Source: Pseudomonadota bacterium
GTDB lineage: Bacteria; Pseudomonadota; Gammaproteobacteria; Burkholderiales; Burkholderiaceae_C
Length of the DNA stretch: 64,000 bases
NCBI GenBank assembly: GCA_963205335.1
Contig: CAUJIM010000088.1
Location: 1 to 64,000 of the forward strand
Reading direction: 5' to 3'
Below the pieces are notes generated by a model. The model searched no databases. It was given only the letters and a program-made list of their open reading frames with translations, and had not been told where the DNA came from. Within the stretch, counting starts at the first letter, position 1. Every line of letters starts with the position of its first letter. Shown here in pieces: positions 18,865-28,590 of this stretch. Made by a program: the position numbers and the translations under genes.

Positions 18865-19271
18865 ACGCGGCCAAGGGTTTCGCCACGCTGGTGGCAGGCA
18901 TGGTGTTCGGCTTCGGCCTGGCGCTGTCCACCATGATCCGCCCCGAAGTGGTGCTGGGCTTTCTGCAGGGCAAGGACTTCGGCCTGATGCTGGTGATGGG
19001 CGGCGGCGCCTGCGTCACGCTGCTGGCCTACAAGCTGCTGCCGCGGCTCCTGAAGCGGCCGGTGCTGGGCGGCGTCTTCGGCGTGCACCCGAGCCAATGG
19101 AACCGCGACACGCTGGTCGGCTCCGCGCTCTTCGGCGTGGGCTGGGGCCTGACCGGGGTGTGCCCGGGCCCCGCGATCGCCGGCCTGGGCGCGGGCAACT
19201 TCACGCTGCTCTGGGCGGTGGCGGGGCTGGCGCTGGGCGCGCTGGTCCAGGGCTGGCTGGCCGACAGGTAG
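18861..19271 (+). CDS. YeeE/YedE-type membrane protein, second half
   Basis: The protein has 136 residues with four hydrophobic segments. It carries the second-half signature GWGLTGVCPGPAIAGLGAGN with a Cys matching that of its partner. It starts inside the stop codon of the preceding gene (ATGA), which suggests coupled translation and a heterodimeric pore. An intrinsic terminator follows directly, closing this two-gene unit. Related two-gene pairs occur beside sulfur-oxidation or persulfide-response genes, but none is nearby here. Confidence 0.88.
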   Translation: MNAAKGFATLVAGMVFGFGLALSTMIRPEVVLGFLQGKDFGLMLVMGGGACVTLLAYKLLPRLLKRPVLGGVFGVHPSQWNRDTLVGSALFGVGWGLTGVCPGPAIAGLGAGNFTLLWAVAGLALGALVQGWLADR

Positions 19272-19278
19272 GGTGTGG

Positions 19279-19311
19279 CCCGGACGCGCGGCTGCCGTCC
19301 GGGATTTTGTT
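19279..19311 (+). terminator. Intrinsic terminator after the YeeE/YedE pair
   Basis: An 8-bp perfect stem CCCGGACG/CGTCCGGG with a 9-nt loop is followed by ATTTTGTT. It lies just past the stop codon at 19271. Confidence 0.8.
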
Positions 19312-19377
19312 GCACGGATGTCCTTCGGCGCGGCGCCGGGCATGCGACACTTCGCGACTTTGCCGCAGTCATCGTCC

Positions 19378-20505
19378 ATGCAGCGCATCCCCGTGCTTTT
19401 CGCCGTCCTCGCGGCGCTGGTCTTCCCTGGCAGCTCCGGCGCCCTGGCACAGCAGGCCGAGCCCCGGCCGGCGCTCGCCGTCACCACCACCACGCCGGTG
19501 CGCGGGCCCTTCGCCGAGCACATCGCGGCCAACGGCAACATCGCCGCCTGGCAGGAGGCCAGCGTGGGCGCCGAGGTGGGCGGCCTGCGCCTGGCGCAAG
19601 TGCTGGTGAACGTGGGCGACGTGGTGCGCGCGGGCCAGGTGCTGGCGCGCTTCGCCACCGACACGGTGCAGGCCGACGTGGCGCAGGCGCGCGCCGCGCT
19701 GCAGCAAGCCCAGGCGCAGGCTGCCGAGGCCCAATCCAATGTGGCCCGCACGCAGGCGCTGGCGGACAGCGGCGCGATGAGCGCGCAGCAGATCCAGCAG
19801 TACGCCACTGCCGAGCAGAGCGCGCGCGCCGCGGTCGCGGCGGCGCAGGCACAGCTGCAGGCGCAGCAGCTGCGCCTGCAGCACACCGAGGTGCGCGCGC
19901 CCGACGCCGGCGTGATCTCCGCGCGCCAGGCGACGGTGGGCGCGGTGGTGGGCGTCGGCGCCGAGCTGTTCCGCATGGTGCGCCAGGAGCGCCTGGAGTG
20001 GCGCGCCGAGGTGACCGCCGGCGACCTGGCGCGCCTGGCCGTCGGGACCCGGGCGCGCGTCGGCGCCGCCAGCGGCGCGCAGGTCGAGGGCCGCGTGCGC
20101 ATGCTGGGCCCCACCGTCGACGTGGCCACGCGCACCGCGCTGGTCTATGTCGACCTGCCCAGGCACCGCGACCTGCGCGCCGGCATGTACGCCAGCGGCG
20201 AGCTGCTGCTGGGCGAGCGCCAGGCGCTGTCGCTGCCGCTGTCGGCCGTGGTGGTGCGCGACGGCTTTCCCAGCATCTTCGAGGTCGGCCCCGACAGCCA
20301 CGTGCGGCTGCTGCGCGTGCGCACCGGGCAGAGGAGCGGCGCGCGCGTCGAGATCGCCGAGGGCCTGACGGATGGCGCGCGCATCGTGGCGCGCGGCGCC
20401 ACCTTCCTGAACGACGGGGACCTGGTGCGCGTAGTGCCGGAATCCGATAAGAATCCGGCTCCAGCGCCCGCCAATCAAGCGCCGGCAGCTACAAAAACAA
20501 AATGA
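19378..20505 (+). CDS. RND efflux periplasmic adaptor (membrane fusion protein)
   Basis: The protein has 375 residues. The start at 19378 is chosen because a clean signal peptide follows (IPVLFAVLAALVFPGSSGAL, cleavage near ALAQQ). There is no clear ribosome site, and ATG 19342 is possible. The lipoyl/barrel-sandwich halves (VNVGDVVRAGQVLARF, RAPDAGVISARQATVGAVV) flank an alpha-helical hairpin rich in Ala and Gln, followed by beta-barrel and membrane-proximal domains. It couples the RND pump to an outer-membrane channel. No channel gene is nearby. The last codons (from about 20452) are formed by a copy of the dispersed palindromic element. The stop overlaps the pump start (ATGA). Confidence 0.92.
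   Translation: MQRIPVLFAVLAALVFPGSSGALAQQAEPRPALAVTTTTPVRGPFAEHIAANGNIAAWQEASVGAEVGGLRLAQVLVNVGDVVRAGQVLARFATDTVQADVAQARAALQQAQAQAAEAQSNVARTQALADSGAMSAQQIQQYATAEQSARAAVAAAQAQLQAQQLRLQHTEVRAPDAGVISARQATVGAVVGVGAELFRMVRQERLEWRAEVTAGDLARLAVGTRARVGAASGAQVEGRVRMLGPTVDVATRTALVYVDLPRHRDLRAGMYASGELLLGERQALSLPLSAVVVRDGFPSIFEVGPDSHVRLLRVRTGQRSGARVEIAEGLTDGARIVARGATFLNDGDLVRVVPESDKNPAPAPANQAPAATKTK
20452..20500. repeat. REP-like dispersed palindromic element, copy b
   Basis: The element forms the 3' end of the adaptor gene. It reads GGCTCCAGCGCCCG, then AATCAAGCGCC, GCAGCTAC and an A-rich tail. It encodes the low-complexity C-terminus PAPANQAPAATKTK. Confidence 0.55.
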
Positions 20506-23500
20506 ACCTGAACGTCTCCGCCTGGGCCATCCGCAACCCCGTCGCGGCGGCCATGCTGTTCGTGCTGCTCACGCTGGCGGGGCTGGCGTCGTTCAGCACC
20601 ATGAAGGTGCAGAACTTCCCCGACATGGACCTGCCGGTGGTGATCGTCACCGCGGCGCTGCCGGGCGCGGCGCCGGGGCAGCTCGAGAGCGACGTGGCCA
20701 CGCGGCTGGAAAACGCCATCGCCACCACGCAGGGGCTCAAGCACATCACCACCACGCTGACCGACGGCCTGGCCACGCTGGCGGCCGAGTACCAGCTGGA
20801 AAAGCCGGTGCAGGAGGCGGTGGACGACGTGCGCGCGGCGGTCTCGCGCGTGCGCTCCGACCTGCCGGCCGACCTGCGCGACCCGGTGGTCACCAAGTTC
20901 GAGCTGACGGGCCAGCCCATCCTGGCCTACGCCGTGGCCTCCAGCCGCTGGGACGACGAGGCGCTCTCGTGGTTCGTCGACGACACGCTGCAGCGGCGCC
21001 TGCTGGCGGTGCCGGGCGTGGGCGCGGTCAACCGCGTGGGCGGCGTGGCGCGCGAGGTGCGCGTGGCGCTGGACCCGCTCAAGCTGCAGGCGCTGGGCGC
21101 GACGGCGGCCGAGGTCTCGCGCCAGCTGCGCCAGGTGCAGCTGGAGAGCGCGGGCGGGCGGGCCGACCTGGGCGGCGCCGAGCAGCCGCTGCGCACGCTG
21201 GCGACGGTGCGCACCGCCGAGGAGGTGGCGCGCATCCCGATCGCGCTCTCCGGCGGGCGCAAGGTGCGGCTGGACCAGCTCGCCAGCATCAGCGACACCT
21301 TCGCCGAGCCGCGGGCCGCCGCGCTGCTGGGCGACAAGCCGGTGATCGGCTTCGAGGTCTCGCGCAGCCGCGGCGCGAGCGAGGTCGAGGTCGGCGCGGG
21401 CGTGCAGAAGGTGCTGGCGCGGCTGCAGAGCGACTACCCGCACCTGGAGCTGACCAAGACGGTCGATTTCGTCGACATCGCGCAGGACGAGTACGACAGC
21501 TCGATGCGCCTGCTCTACGAGGGCGCGCTGCTGGCGGTGGCGGTGGTGTGGCTGTTCCTGCGCTCGTTCCGCGCCACGCTGATCTCGGCGGTGGCGCTGC
21601 CGCTGTCGGTGATCCCGGCCTTCATCGGCATGCACCAGCTCGGCTTCACGATCAACATCCTCACCCTGCTCGCGCTCTCGCTGGTGGTCGGGATCCTGGT
21701 GGACGACGCGATCGTCGAGGTGGAGAACATCGTGCGCCACCAGGGCCTGGGAAAGAGCCCCTGGCACGCGGCCATGGAGGCGGCCGACGAGATCGGCCTG
21801 GCGGTGGTGGCCACCACCTTCACGCTGATCGCGGTGTTCCTGCCCACCGCGTTCATGAGCGGCATCCCGGGGCGCTTCTTCAAGCAGTTCGGCTGGACGG
21901 CGGCGCTGGCAGTGTTCGCCTCGCTGGTGGTCGCGCGGCTGCTCACGCCCATGATGTGCGCCTACCTGCTCAAGCCCGTCAAGGAGCAGCCGGCGGAGCC
22001 CCGCTGGCTCGGCGCCTACATGCACGCGGTGCGCTGGTGCCTGCGCCACCGGCTGGCCACGCTGGTGCTGGCGACGCTGTTCTTCGCCGGCTCGCTGGCG
22101 CTGATCCCGCTCTTGCCCTCGGGCTTCATTCCGGCGGACAACAACGCACAGACCCAGGTCAGCCTGGAGCTACCCCCCGGCAGCACGCTGGCCGACACCC
22201 GCGCGCTGGTGCTGCAGGCCACCGGGCGGGCAATGGCCGTGGGCCACATCGACACGATCTATTCCACCATCGGCGGCGGCAGCGCGGGATCGGACCCCAT
22301 CACCGGCAGCGGCGCGGCCGACCCGCGCAAGGCCACGCTCACGCTGCGCATGGCGCCGCGCGGCGAGCGCCCGCCCAAGCAGGAGATCGAGGCGCTGCTG
22401 CGCAAGGCGATGCAGGACCTGCCCGGCGCGCGCGTGCGCGTGGGCCTGGGCGGCTCCAACGACAAATACATCATGACGCTGAGCAGCGACGACCCGCGGC
22501 AGCTGGACGCGGCGGCGCGCGAGGTGGAGCGCGGCATCCGCACCATCGCCGGCATCGGCGGCGTGACCTCCACCGCCAGCCTGGTGCGCCCCGAGATCTA
22601 CGTGCAGCCGGACTTCGCCCGCGCCGCCGACCTGGGCGTGACCTCGCAGGCCATCGCCGAGACGCTGCGCGTGGCCACCGTGGGCGACTACGAGCAGAAC
22701 CTGGCCAAGCTCAACCTGGCGCAGCGCCAGGTGCCCATCGTGGTGCGGCTCGACGACGCCGCGCGCGAAGACCTCTCGGTGCTCGAACGCCTGGCGGTGC
22801 CCGGCCAGCGCGGCCCGGTGCGCCTGGGCGAAGTGGCCACGCTCGGCCTCGCGGGCGGGCCGGCGGTGATCCGCCGCTACGACCGCGCGCGCAACGTGCG
22901 CTTCGAGATCGAACTGGGCAGCCGCGGCCTGGGCGAGGTGACCGACGCGGTGCGCCACCTGCCGGCGGTGCAGGCCATGCCCGCCAGCGTGCGCCTGGTC
23001 AACGTGGGCGACGCCGAGATGATGACCGAGCTGTTCTCCAGCTTCGGCATCGCCATGCTGACCGGCGTGGTCTGCATCTACATCGTGCTGGTGCTGCTGT
23101 TCAAGGACTTGCTGCAGCCCGTCACCATCCTGGCGGCGCTGCCGCTGTCGCTCGGCGGCGCGTTCGTCGCGCTGATGGCCGCCCACCAGAGCTTTTCCAT
23201 GCCCTCGCTGATCGGGCTGGTGATGCTCATGGGCATCGCGACGAAGAACTCCATCCTGCTGGTGGAGTACGCGATCGCCGCGCGGCGCGGGCACGACGGC
23301 AGCGACGGCCGCCCCGCCGTCGCGGGCATGAGCCGCCTGGACGCGCTGCTGGACGCCTGCCACAAGCGCGCCCGCCCCATCATCATGACCACGCTGGCGA
23401 TGGGCGCGGGCATGATGCCCATCGCGCTCGGCCTGGGCAGCGCCGACATGAGCTTCCGCTCGCCGATGGCCGTCGCCGTGATCGGCGGCCTGCTCACCTC

Positions 23501-23651
23501 CACCGTGCTGAGCCTGCTGGTGGTGCCCGCGGTCTTCACCTACGTGGACGATGTCGCCCAGTGGCTGCGCCGCCACCTGGGGCACCGCGACGGCAGCGGC
23601 GACGCGCCGGCGCCCGCGGGCCGGCAGGCGCACACCCAGCCATCCGCCTGA
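20502..23651 (+). CDS. RND-type multidrug efflux permease
   Basis: The protein has 1049 residues with the RND layout: one N-terminal span, a large periplasmic loop, a block of spans around residues 335-545, a second periplasmic loop and a final block of spans. The proton-relay motif VVGILVDDAIVEVENI near residue 400 carries the paired Asp residues. GLVMLMGIATKNSILLVEYA is the matching second-half motif. Such pumps are trimeric inner-membrane proton antiporters exporting drugs, solvents or bile-like compounds. The gene is coupled to the adaptor gene by ATGA overlap. No regulator is adjacent, so the specificity is unknown. Confidence 0.95.
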   Translation: MNLNVSAWAIRNPVAAAMLFVLLTLAGLASFSTMKVQNFPDMDLPVVIVTAALPGAAPGQLESDVATRLENAIATTQGLKHITTTLTDGLATLAAEYQLEKPVQEAVDDVRAAVSRVRSDLPADLRDPVVTKFELTGQPILAYAVASSRWDDEALSWFVDDTLQRRLLAVPGVGAVNRVGGVAREVRVALDPLKLQALGATAAEVSRQLRQVQLESAGGRADLGGAEQPLRTLATVRTAEEVARIPIALSGGRKVRLDQLASISDTFAEPRAAALLGDKPVIGFEVSRSRGASEVEVGAGVQKVLARLQSDYPHLELTKTVDFVDIAQDEYDSSMRLLYEGALLAVAVVWLFLRSFRATLISAVALPLSVIPAFIGMHQLGFTINILTLLALSLVVGILVDDAIVEVENIVRHQGLGKSPWHAAMEAADEIGLAVVATTFTLIAVFLPTAFMSGIPGRFFKQFGWTAALAVFASLVVARLLTPMMCAYLLKPVKEQPAEPRWLGAYMHAVRWCLRHRLATLVLATLFFAGSLALIPLLPSGFIPADNNAQTQVSLELPPGSTLADTRALVLQATGRAMAVGHIDTIYSTIGGGSAGSDPITGSGAADPRKATLTLRMAPRGERPPKQEIEALLRKAMQDLPGARVRVGLGGSNDKYIMTLSSDDPRQLDAAAREVERGIRTIAGIGGVTSTASLVRPEIYVQPDFARAADLGVTSQAIAETLRVATVGDYEQNLAKLNLAQRQVPIVVRLDDAAREDLSVLERLAVPGQRGPVRLGEVATLGLAGGPAVIRRYDRARNVRFEIELGSRGLGEVTDAVRHLPAVQAMPASVRLVNVGDAEMMTELFSSFGIAMLTGVVCIYIVLVLLFKDLLQPVTILAALPLSLGGAFVALMAAHQSFSMPSLIGLVMLMGIATKNSILLVEYAIAARRGHDGSDGRPAVAGMSRLDALLDACHKRARPIIMTTLAMGAGMMPIALGLGSADMSFRSPMAVAVIGGLLTSTVLSLLVVPAVFTYVDDVAQWLRRHLGHRDGSGDAPAPAGRQAHTQPSA

Positions 23652-23957
23652 AGCGCGCCGCCGCCCCCATGGCGGCCACGCGCAACCAGACGCAACAGCA
23701 CCCGCGGCGCTTGAACTTTTCGCAAGCTCCCCCACTCTATGTGCATGCCAGCCGCGTGAAAGGGTTCGCGCGGACCGACCATTTCGGGAGCAGAATCGAC
23801 GGTTGATTGTTGCGAAGCCTTCCGGCAACGCCGGTTGCAAACCTGGGGCGGCCTCTCCTCCCTCCCTCTCTTGATTCGTTTCAGGCCGCTTCGCAACATT
23901 TTTTATGCCCAAAGGCGCGCACCCTCCCGCACGGGGGTGCGCGCTTTTTTTCGCCCG
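23652..23957. other. Intergenic region with structured RNA potential
   Basis: No credible ORF was found in these 306 bp between the efflux pump and the GST gene. An 11-bp perfect inverted repeat, TGTTGCGAAGC at 23808-23818 and GCTTCGCAACA at 23888-23898, is followed on the plus strand by TTTTTT. It encloses a small GC-rich hairpin (CCGGCAACGCCGG). It could be the end of the pump mRNA or a small RNA with its own terminator. Confidence 0.35.
23915..23951 (+). terminator. Strong intrinsic terminator
   Basis: A 10-bp perfect stem GCGCGCACCC/GGGTGCGCGC with a 10-nt loop is followed by seven T residues on the plus strand. It ends plus-strand transcription from the efflux pump. In the reverse direction it could also help end the GST transcript. 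Confidence 0.9.
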
Positions 23958-24584
23958 CTACGACAGGCGCGGCGCGGTCTCGATGAAGCTCGGGCGCTGG
24001 CCCAGCTTGTCCAGCAGGCGCGCCAGGTTCGGGTGCTCCTCGCGCCAGGCCACCTCGGGCAGGCGGAAGGCGAGCCAGCCGAGCGCGCAGCCGGCCGCCA
24101 CGTCGGCCAGGCTCAGGTACACGCCGGTGCAGAACGGCTTGTCGCCCAGGCCCTGGTCCATCGCGCGCAGGCCGGCGCGCACCTTGGCCAGCTGCCGGTC
24201 GGTCCACGCCTGGCTGCGCTCGCCCGGCGCGCGGCCGGGCCAGTTGGCCTCGAGCCACGCCAGCACGCCGGCATCGAGCACCCCGTCGGCCAGCGCCTCC
24301 CAGGTCTTGACCTCGGCGCGCTCGCGCCCCTGTCCCTGCGGCGGGATCAGGCGCCCGACCGGCGAGAGCGTGTCCAGGTACTCGACGATGACGCGCGAAT
24401 CGAACATCGCGTCGCCCCCGTCGAGCACCAGGCAGGGCACCTTGCCCAGGGGGTTGGAGGCGCCGACCGTGGTCTCGGGCGACCAGACGTTGTCCAGCTC
24501 GAAGCGGCAGTCCAGCTTCTTCTCCGCCAGCACCACGCGCACCTTGCGCACGTAGGGGCTGGTCAGGCTTCCGATGAGCTTCAT
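23958..24584 (-). CDS. Glutathione S-transferase family protein
   Basis: The protein has 208 residues. The N-terminal thioredoxin-like domain begins MKLIGSLTSPYVRKVRVVLA, with the catalytic-region SPY and the glutathione-binding NPLGKVPCLVLD and DSRVIVEYLD. The C-terminal helical domain contains LSLADVAAGCALGWL. It resembles the YibF/GST-like branch, with the usual family length. The substrate is unknown. It is divergent from purB with 76 bp between the starts. Confidence 0.9.
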   Translation of the reverse strand: MKLIGSLTSPYVRKVRVVLAEKKLDCRFELDNVWSPETTVGASNPLGKVPCLVLDGGDAMFDSRVIVEYLDTLSPVGRLIPPQGQGRERAEVKTWEALADGVLDAGVLAWLEANWPGRAPGERSQAWTDRQLAKVRAGLRAMDQGLGDKPFCTGVYLSLADVAAGCALGWLAFRLPEVAWREEHPNLARLLDKLGQRPSFIETAPRLS

Positions 24585-24600
24585 GGGGGACGGGCGGTAG

Positions 24601-26040
<1,440 letters not shown>

Positions 26041-26065
26041 CCGGCGGCCGCCCGCACACCCCGCC

Positions 26066-26626
26066 ATGGCCCTCAAGTCCACCGTCTTCAAGGCGCACCT
26101 GGCCATCGCCGACATCGACCACGGCTACTACGCCGACCACGCGCTCACCCTGGCGCGCCACCCGAGCGAGACCGACGAACGCATGATGGTGCGCCTCGTG
26201 GCGCTGGCGCTGCAGGCGCATCAGTTGCGCGACCTGTGCCACGGCGACGCCACCCTGGCCTTCGGCGCCGGCCTCTCGGACCCGGACGACCCCGACGTGT
26301 CGCTCACCGATTTCACCGGCGCGCGGCGGATCTGGGTCGAGGTCGGCCAGCCCGAGGACAAGCCGCTGGCCAAGGCCTGCGCGCGCGCCGACCAGGTGCT
26401 GGTCTACGCCTTCGGCCACGCGGCCGAGGTGTGGTGGCGCGGCATCGAGCCCAGGCTCGCGCGGCTGCAGAAACTGCAGGTCTGGCGCCTGCCGTCCGAC
26501 GCGGTGCGGGCGCTCGCGCCGCTGGCCGAGCGCACCATGCAGCTGCAGGCGACGCTGCAGGAAGGCGCCATCACCCTGGGCAACGGGCGCGCCAGCGTAT
26601 CCCTGGAGCCGCTGCGCTGGAAATAG
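26066..26626 (+). CDS. yaeQ: YaeQ family protein
   Basis: The protein has 186 residues, the usual YaeQ length. It starts MALKSTVFKAHLAIADIDHG and contains LARHPSETDERMMVRL and IWVEVGQPEDKPLAKAC, hallmarks of the family. Its fold relates to PD-(D/E)XK nucleases. E. coli YaeQ was once linked to RfaH suppression, but the true role is unsettled. It follows purB by 25 bp on the same strand and may be cotranscribed. It converges with rsmE, 11 bp away. Confidence 0.92.
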   Translation: MALKSTVFKAHLAIADIDHGYYADHALTLARHPSETDERMMVRLVALALQAHQLRDLCHGDATLAFGAGLSDPDDPDVSLTDFTGARRIWVEVGQPEDKPLAKACARADQVLVYAFGHAAEVWWRGIEPRLARLQKLQVWRLPSDAVRALAPLAERTMQLQATLQEGAITLGNGRASVSLEPLRWK

Positions 26627-26637
26627 GTGCGGCCGCG

Positions 26638-27345
26638 TCACGCGGCGAGCAGCGCCAGCGCGGCGATCGCGGCGGTCTCCGCGCGCAGCACGCGCGGCCC
26701 GAGGTGCACGGGCATGAAGCCCAGCGCCAGCGCCGCGTCTTCCTCCTGCGCCGCCAAGCCGCCCTCGGGGCCGTGCAGCACCCACGCCGGGCCGGGCCCG
26801 CGCGCCGCGCCGGCCACCGGGCGGCTGCCCGCCCGCAGCGACAGCAGCAGCCGGGCGTCGCGGCGCGGCGCCAGCGCCAGCGCCGCGTCGAGCGCCAGCG
26901 GCGCGGCCACCGGCGGCACGCGGTTGCGCCCGCACTGCTCGCACGCGGCCACGGCGATCGCCTGCCAGCGCGCCTGCCGCTTCGCGGCCCGCTCGCCGTC
27001 GAGCCGGAGCACCCCGCGCGCCAGCAGCACGGGCTGGATGCTGGCCGCGCCGAGCTCCGTGGCTTTCTCGACCAGCCAGTCCATGCGCTCGTTGGCCGGC
27101 ATGCCGACCAGCAGGTGCACCGCGCGCGCGGCCTCGCGCTCGACCGCGCGGTGCTCGGCCACCTCCACCCGCACTTCGCTGCGGCCCATCTGCGCGACGT
27201 GCGCGAGCCACTCGCCGCCCGCGCCGTCGAACAGCGTGAGCGCATCGCCCGGCTGCAGGCGCAGCACCTGCGCATGGCGCGCGGCGTCCTGCGGCAGCCG
27301 CAGCGGGCCGCGCGCCAGGGGTTCGGAACAGTACAGGCGAGGCAT
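26638..27345 (-). CDS. rsmE: 16S rRNA (uracil-1498-N3)-methyltransferase
   Basis: The protein has 235 residues. An N-terminal PUA-like domain (MPRLYCSEPL, HAQVLRLQPGDALTLFDG) is followed by a SPOUT knot with ATELGAASIQPVLLARGV, EQCGRNRVPPV, LHGPEGGL and LGPRVLRAETAAIAAL. It methylates U1498 of 16S rRNA with S-adenosylmethionine. Upstream, at 27349-27410, lies a copy of the dispersed palindromic element. The gene converges with yaeQ. Confidence 0.94.
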   Translation of the reverse strand: MPRLYCSEPLARGPLRLPQDAARHAQVLRLQPGDALTLFDGAGGEWLAHVAQMGRSEVRVEVAEHRAVEREAARAVHLLVGMPANERMDWLVEKATELGAASIQPVLLARGVLRLDGERAAKRQARWQAIAVAACEQCGRNRVPPVAAPLALDAALALAPRRDARLLLSLRAGSRPVAGAARGPGPAWVLHGPEGGLAAQEEDAALALGFMPVHLGPRVLRAETAAIAALALLAA

Positions 27346-27348
27346 GTC

Positions 27349-27410
27349 AAAAAAAGGAGCGGCCAGCGCTTGATACGCAAGCGTTGGAGCCCGATTTCAT
27401 CAAAATATCA
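27349..27410. repeat. REP-like dispersed palindromic element, copy e
   Basis: The element fills the 62-bp gap between rsmE and the end of amgK. Its core is CAGCGCTTG...CAAGCGTTGG, flanked by GGAGC on the left and GAGCCC, ATTTCATCAAAAT on the right. Confidence 0.55.
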
Positions 27411-28505
27411 GACGCGCCCGAACGCATACCCCGTGGCCGCCTGCGTGCCCTCGATCCGGTCGATCAGGCGCAACAGCGGCGCCAGTTCGCGGTAGCGCGC
27501 GCAGGTGGCGCGGACGTAGGCGATGAAGCGCGGCGCGTCCTGCAGGTACCTGGGCTTGCCGTCGCGCAGCGTGATGCGCGCGAAGATGCCGGCCACCTTG
27601 AGGTGGCGCTGCAGCGCCATCCAGTCCACCGCGCGGTAGAACTCGCCGAAGTCCGCGCCCCAGCCGCTCTCGCTGGCGCTGCCCAGCAGCCCGGCCTTGC
27701 GCGCCCGCTCCCAGTAGCGCACGGTGAGATCGATGACGAAATCCTCCTCCCAGCTGATGAAGGCGTCGCGCATCAGGCTGGCGATGTCGTAGGTGATGGG
27801 GCCGAAAACCGCGTCCTGGAAATCGAGCACGCCCAGCCTGCCTTCGGGCCCGACCATCAGGTTGCGCATCATGTAGTCGCGGTGCACGAAGACCTGCGGC
27901 GCCGCCAGGTTCTGCGCCACGATGGCGTCGAACGCCCCGGAAAGCGTGGCCTGCTGCGCGGCATCGAGCGCGACGGCGCGGTGGCGCGCCACGTACCAGT
28001 CGGGAAACAGCTGCAGCTCGCGGCGCAGCAGCGCCTCGTCGTACGGCGGCAGCACGCCTGCGCGGCTGGCCTTCTGCCAGTCGATCAGGATGTCGACGGC
28101 CTGCAGGTACCAGCCGTGCGCGGCCTGCGGGTCGCGCTCGTCGAGCCGCTCGATCGCCGTGCGCGCACCCAGGTCGGACAGCAGCATGAAGCCCCGCGCC
28201 TCGTCCCAGGCGAGGATCTCGGGCACGCGCAGGCCGGCCGCGCGCATCAGCGCCTGCACCGCCACGAACGGGCGGCAGTCCTCCCGGTCGGGCGGCGCGT
28301 CCATGACGACCAGGCTGCGGCCCCGGGCGTCGTCGATGCGCAGGTAGCGGCGGAAGCTCGCGTCGGCGCTCGCCGGGCGCAGGCTGTCGGGCAGCAGCGC
28401 ATGGGCCTGCGCCTGCGCGGCGAGCCAGGCGTCGAAGGCCGCGCGGCGCGCGGCGTCTGGCCAGGCCACGCGGCCGGCGGGGGGCGAAGGGGGCGAGGCG
28501 CTCAT
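27408..28505 (-). CDS. amgK: N-acetylmuramate/N-acetylglucosamine kinase
   Basis: The protein has 365 residues from ATG 28505; ATG 28517 would add four. It is an APH-type phosphotransferase with the catalytic loop VFVHRDYMMRNLMVG, followed by LGVLDFQDAVFGPITYDIAS. AmgK phosphorylates MurNAc and GlcNAc at the anomeric carbon for peptidoglycan recycling, which bypasses de novo synthesis. The location next to and divergent from lptD is typical of AmgK in beta- and gammaproteobacteria. Its usual partner murU is not seen downstream, where rsmE follows instead. Confidence 0.9.
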   Translation of the reverse strand: MSASPPSPPAGRVAWPDAARRAAFDAWLAAQAQAHALLPDSLRPASADASFRRYLRIDDARGRSLVVMDAPPDREDCRPFVAVQALMRAAGLRVPEILAWDEARGFMLLSDLGARTAIERLDERDPQAAHGWYLQAVDILIDWQKASRAGVLPPYDEALLRRELQLFPDWYVARHRAVALDAAQQATLSGAFDAIVAQNLAAPQVFVHRDYMMRNLMVGPEGRLGVLDFQDAVFGPITYDIASLMRDAFISWEEDFVIDLTVRYWERARKAGLLGSASESGWGADFGEFYRAVDWMALQRHLKVAGIFARITLRDGKPRYLQDAPRFIAYVRATCARYRELAPLLRLIDRIEGTQAATGYAFGRV

Positions 28506-28590
28506 GGATAATCCCATTGTATTGACCCGCTTCCTCCGCGAGTCGGGCGCGCGGCGGCCGCATCCGGCCGCGCGCCGCCTCCTCGCTCCC

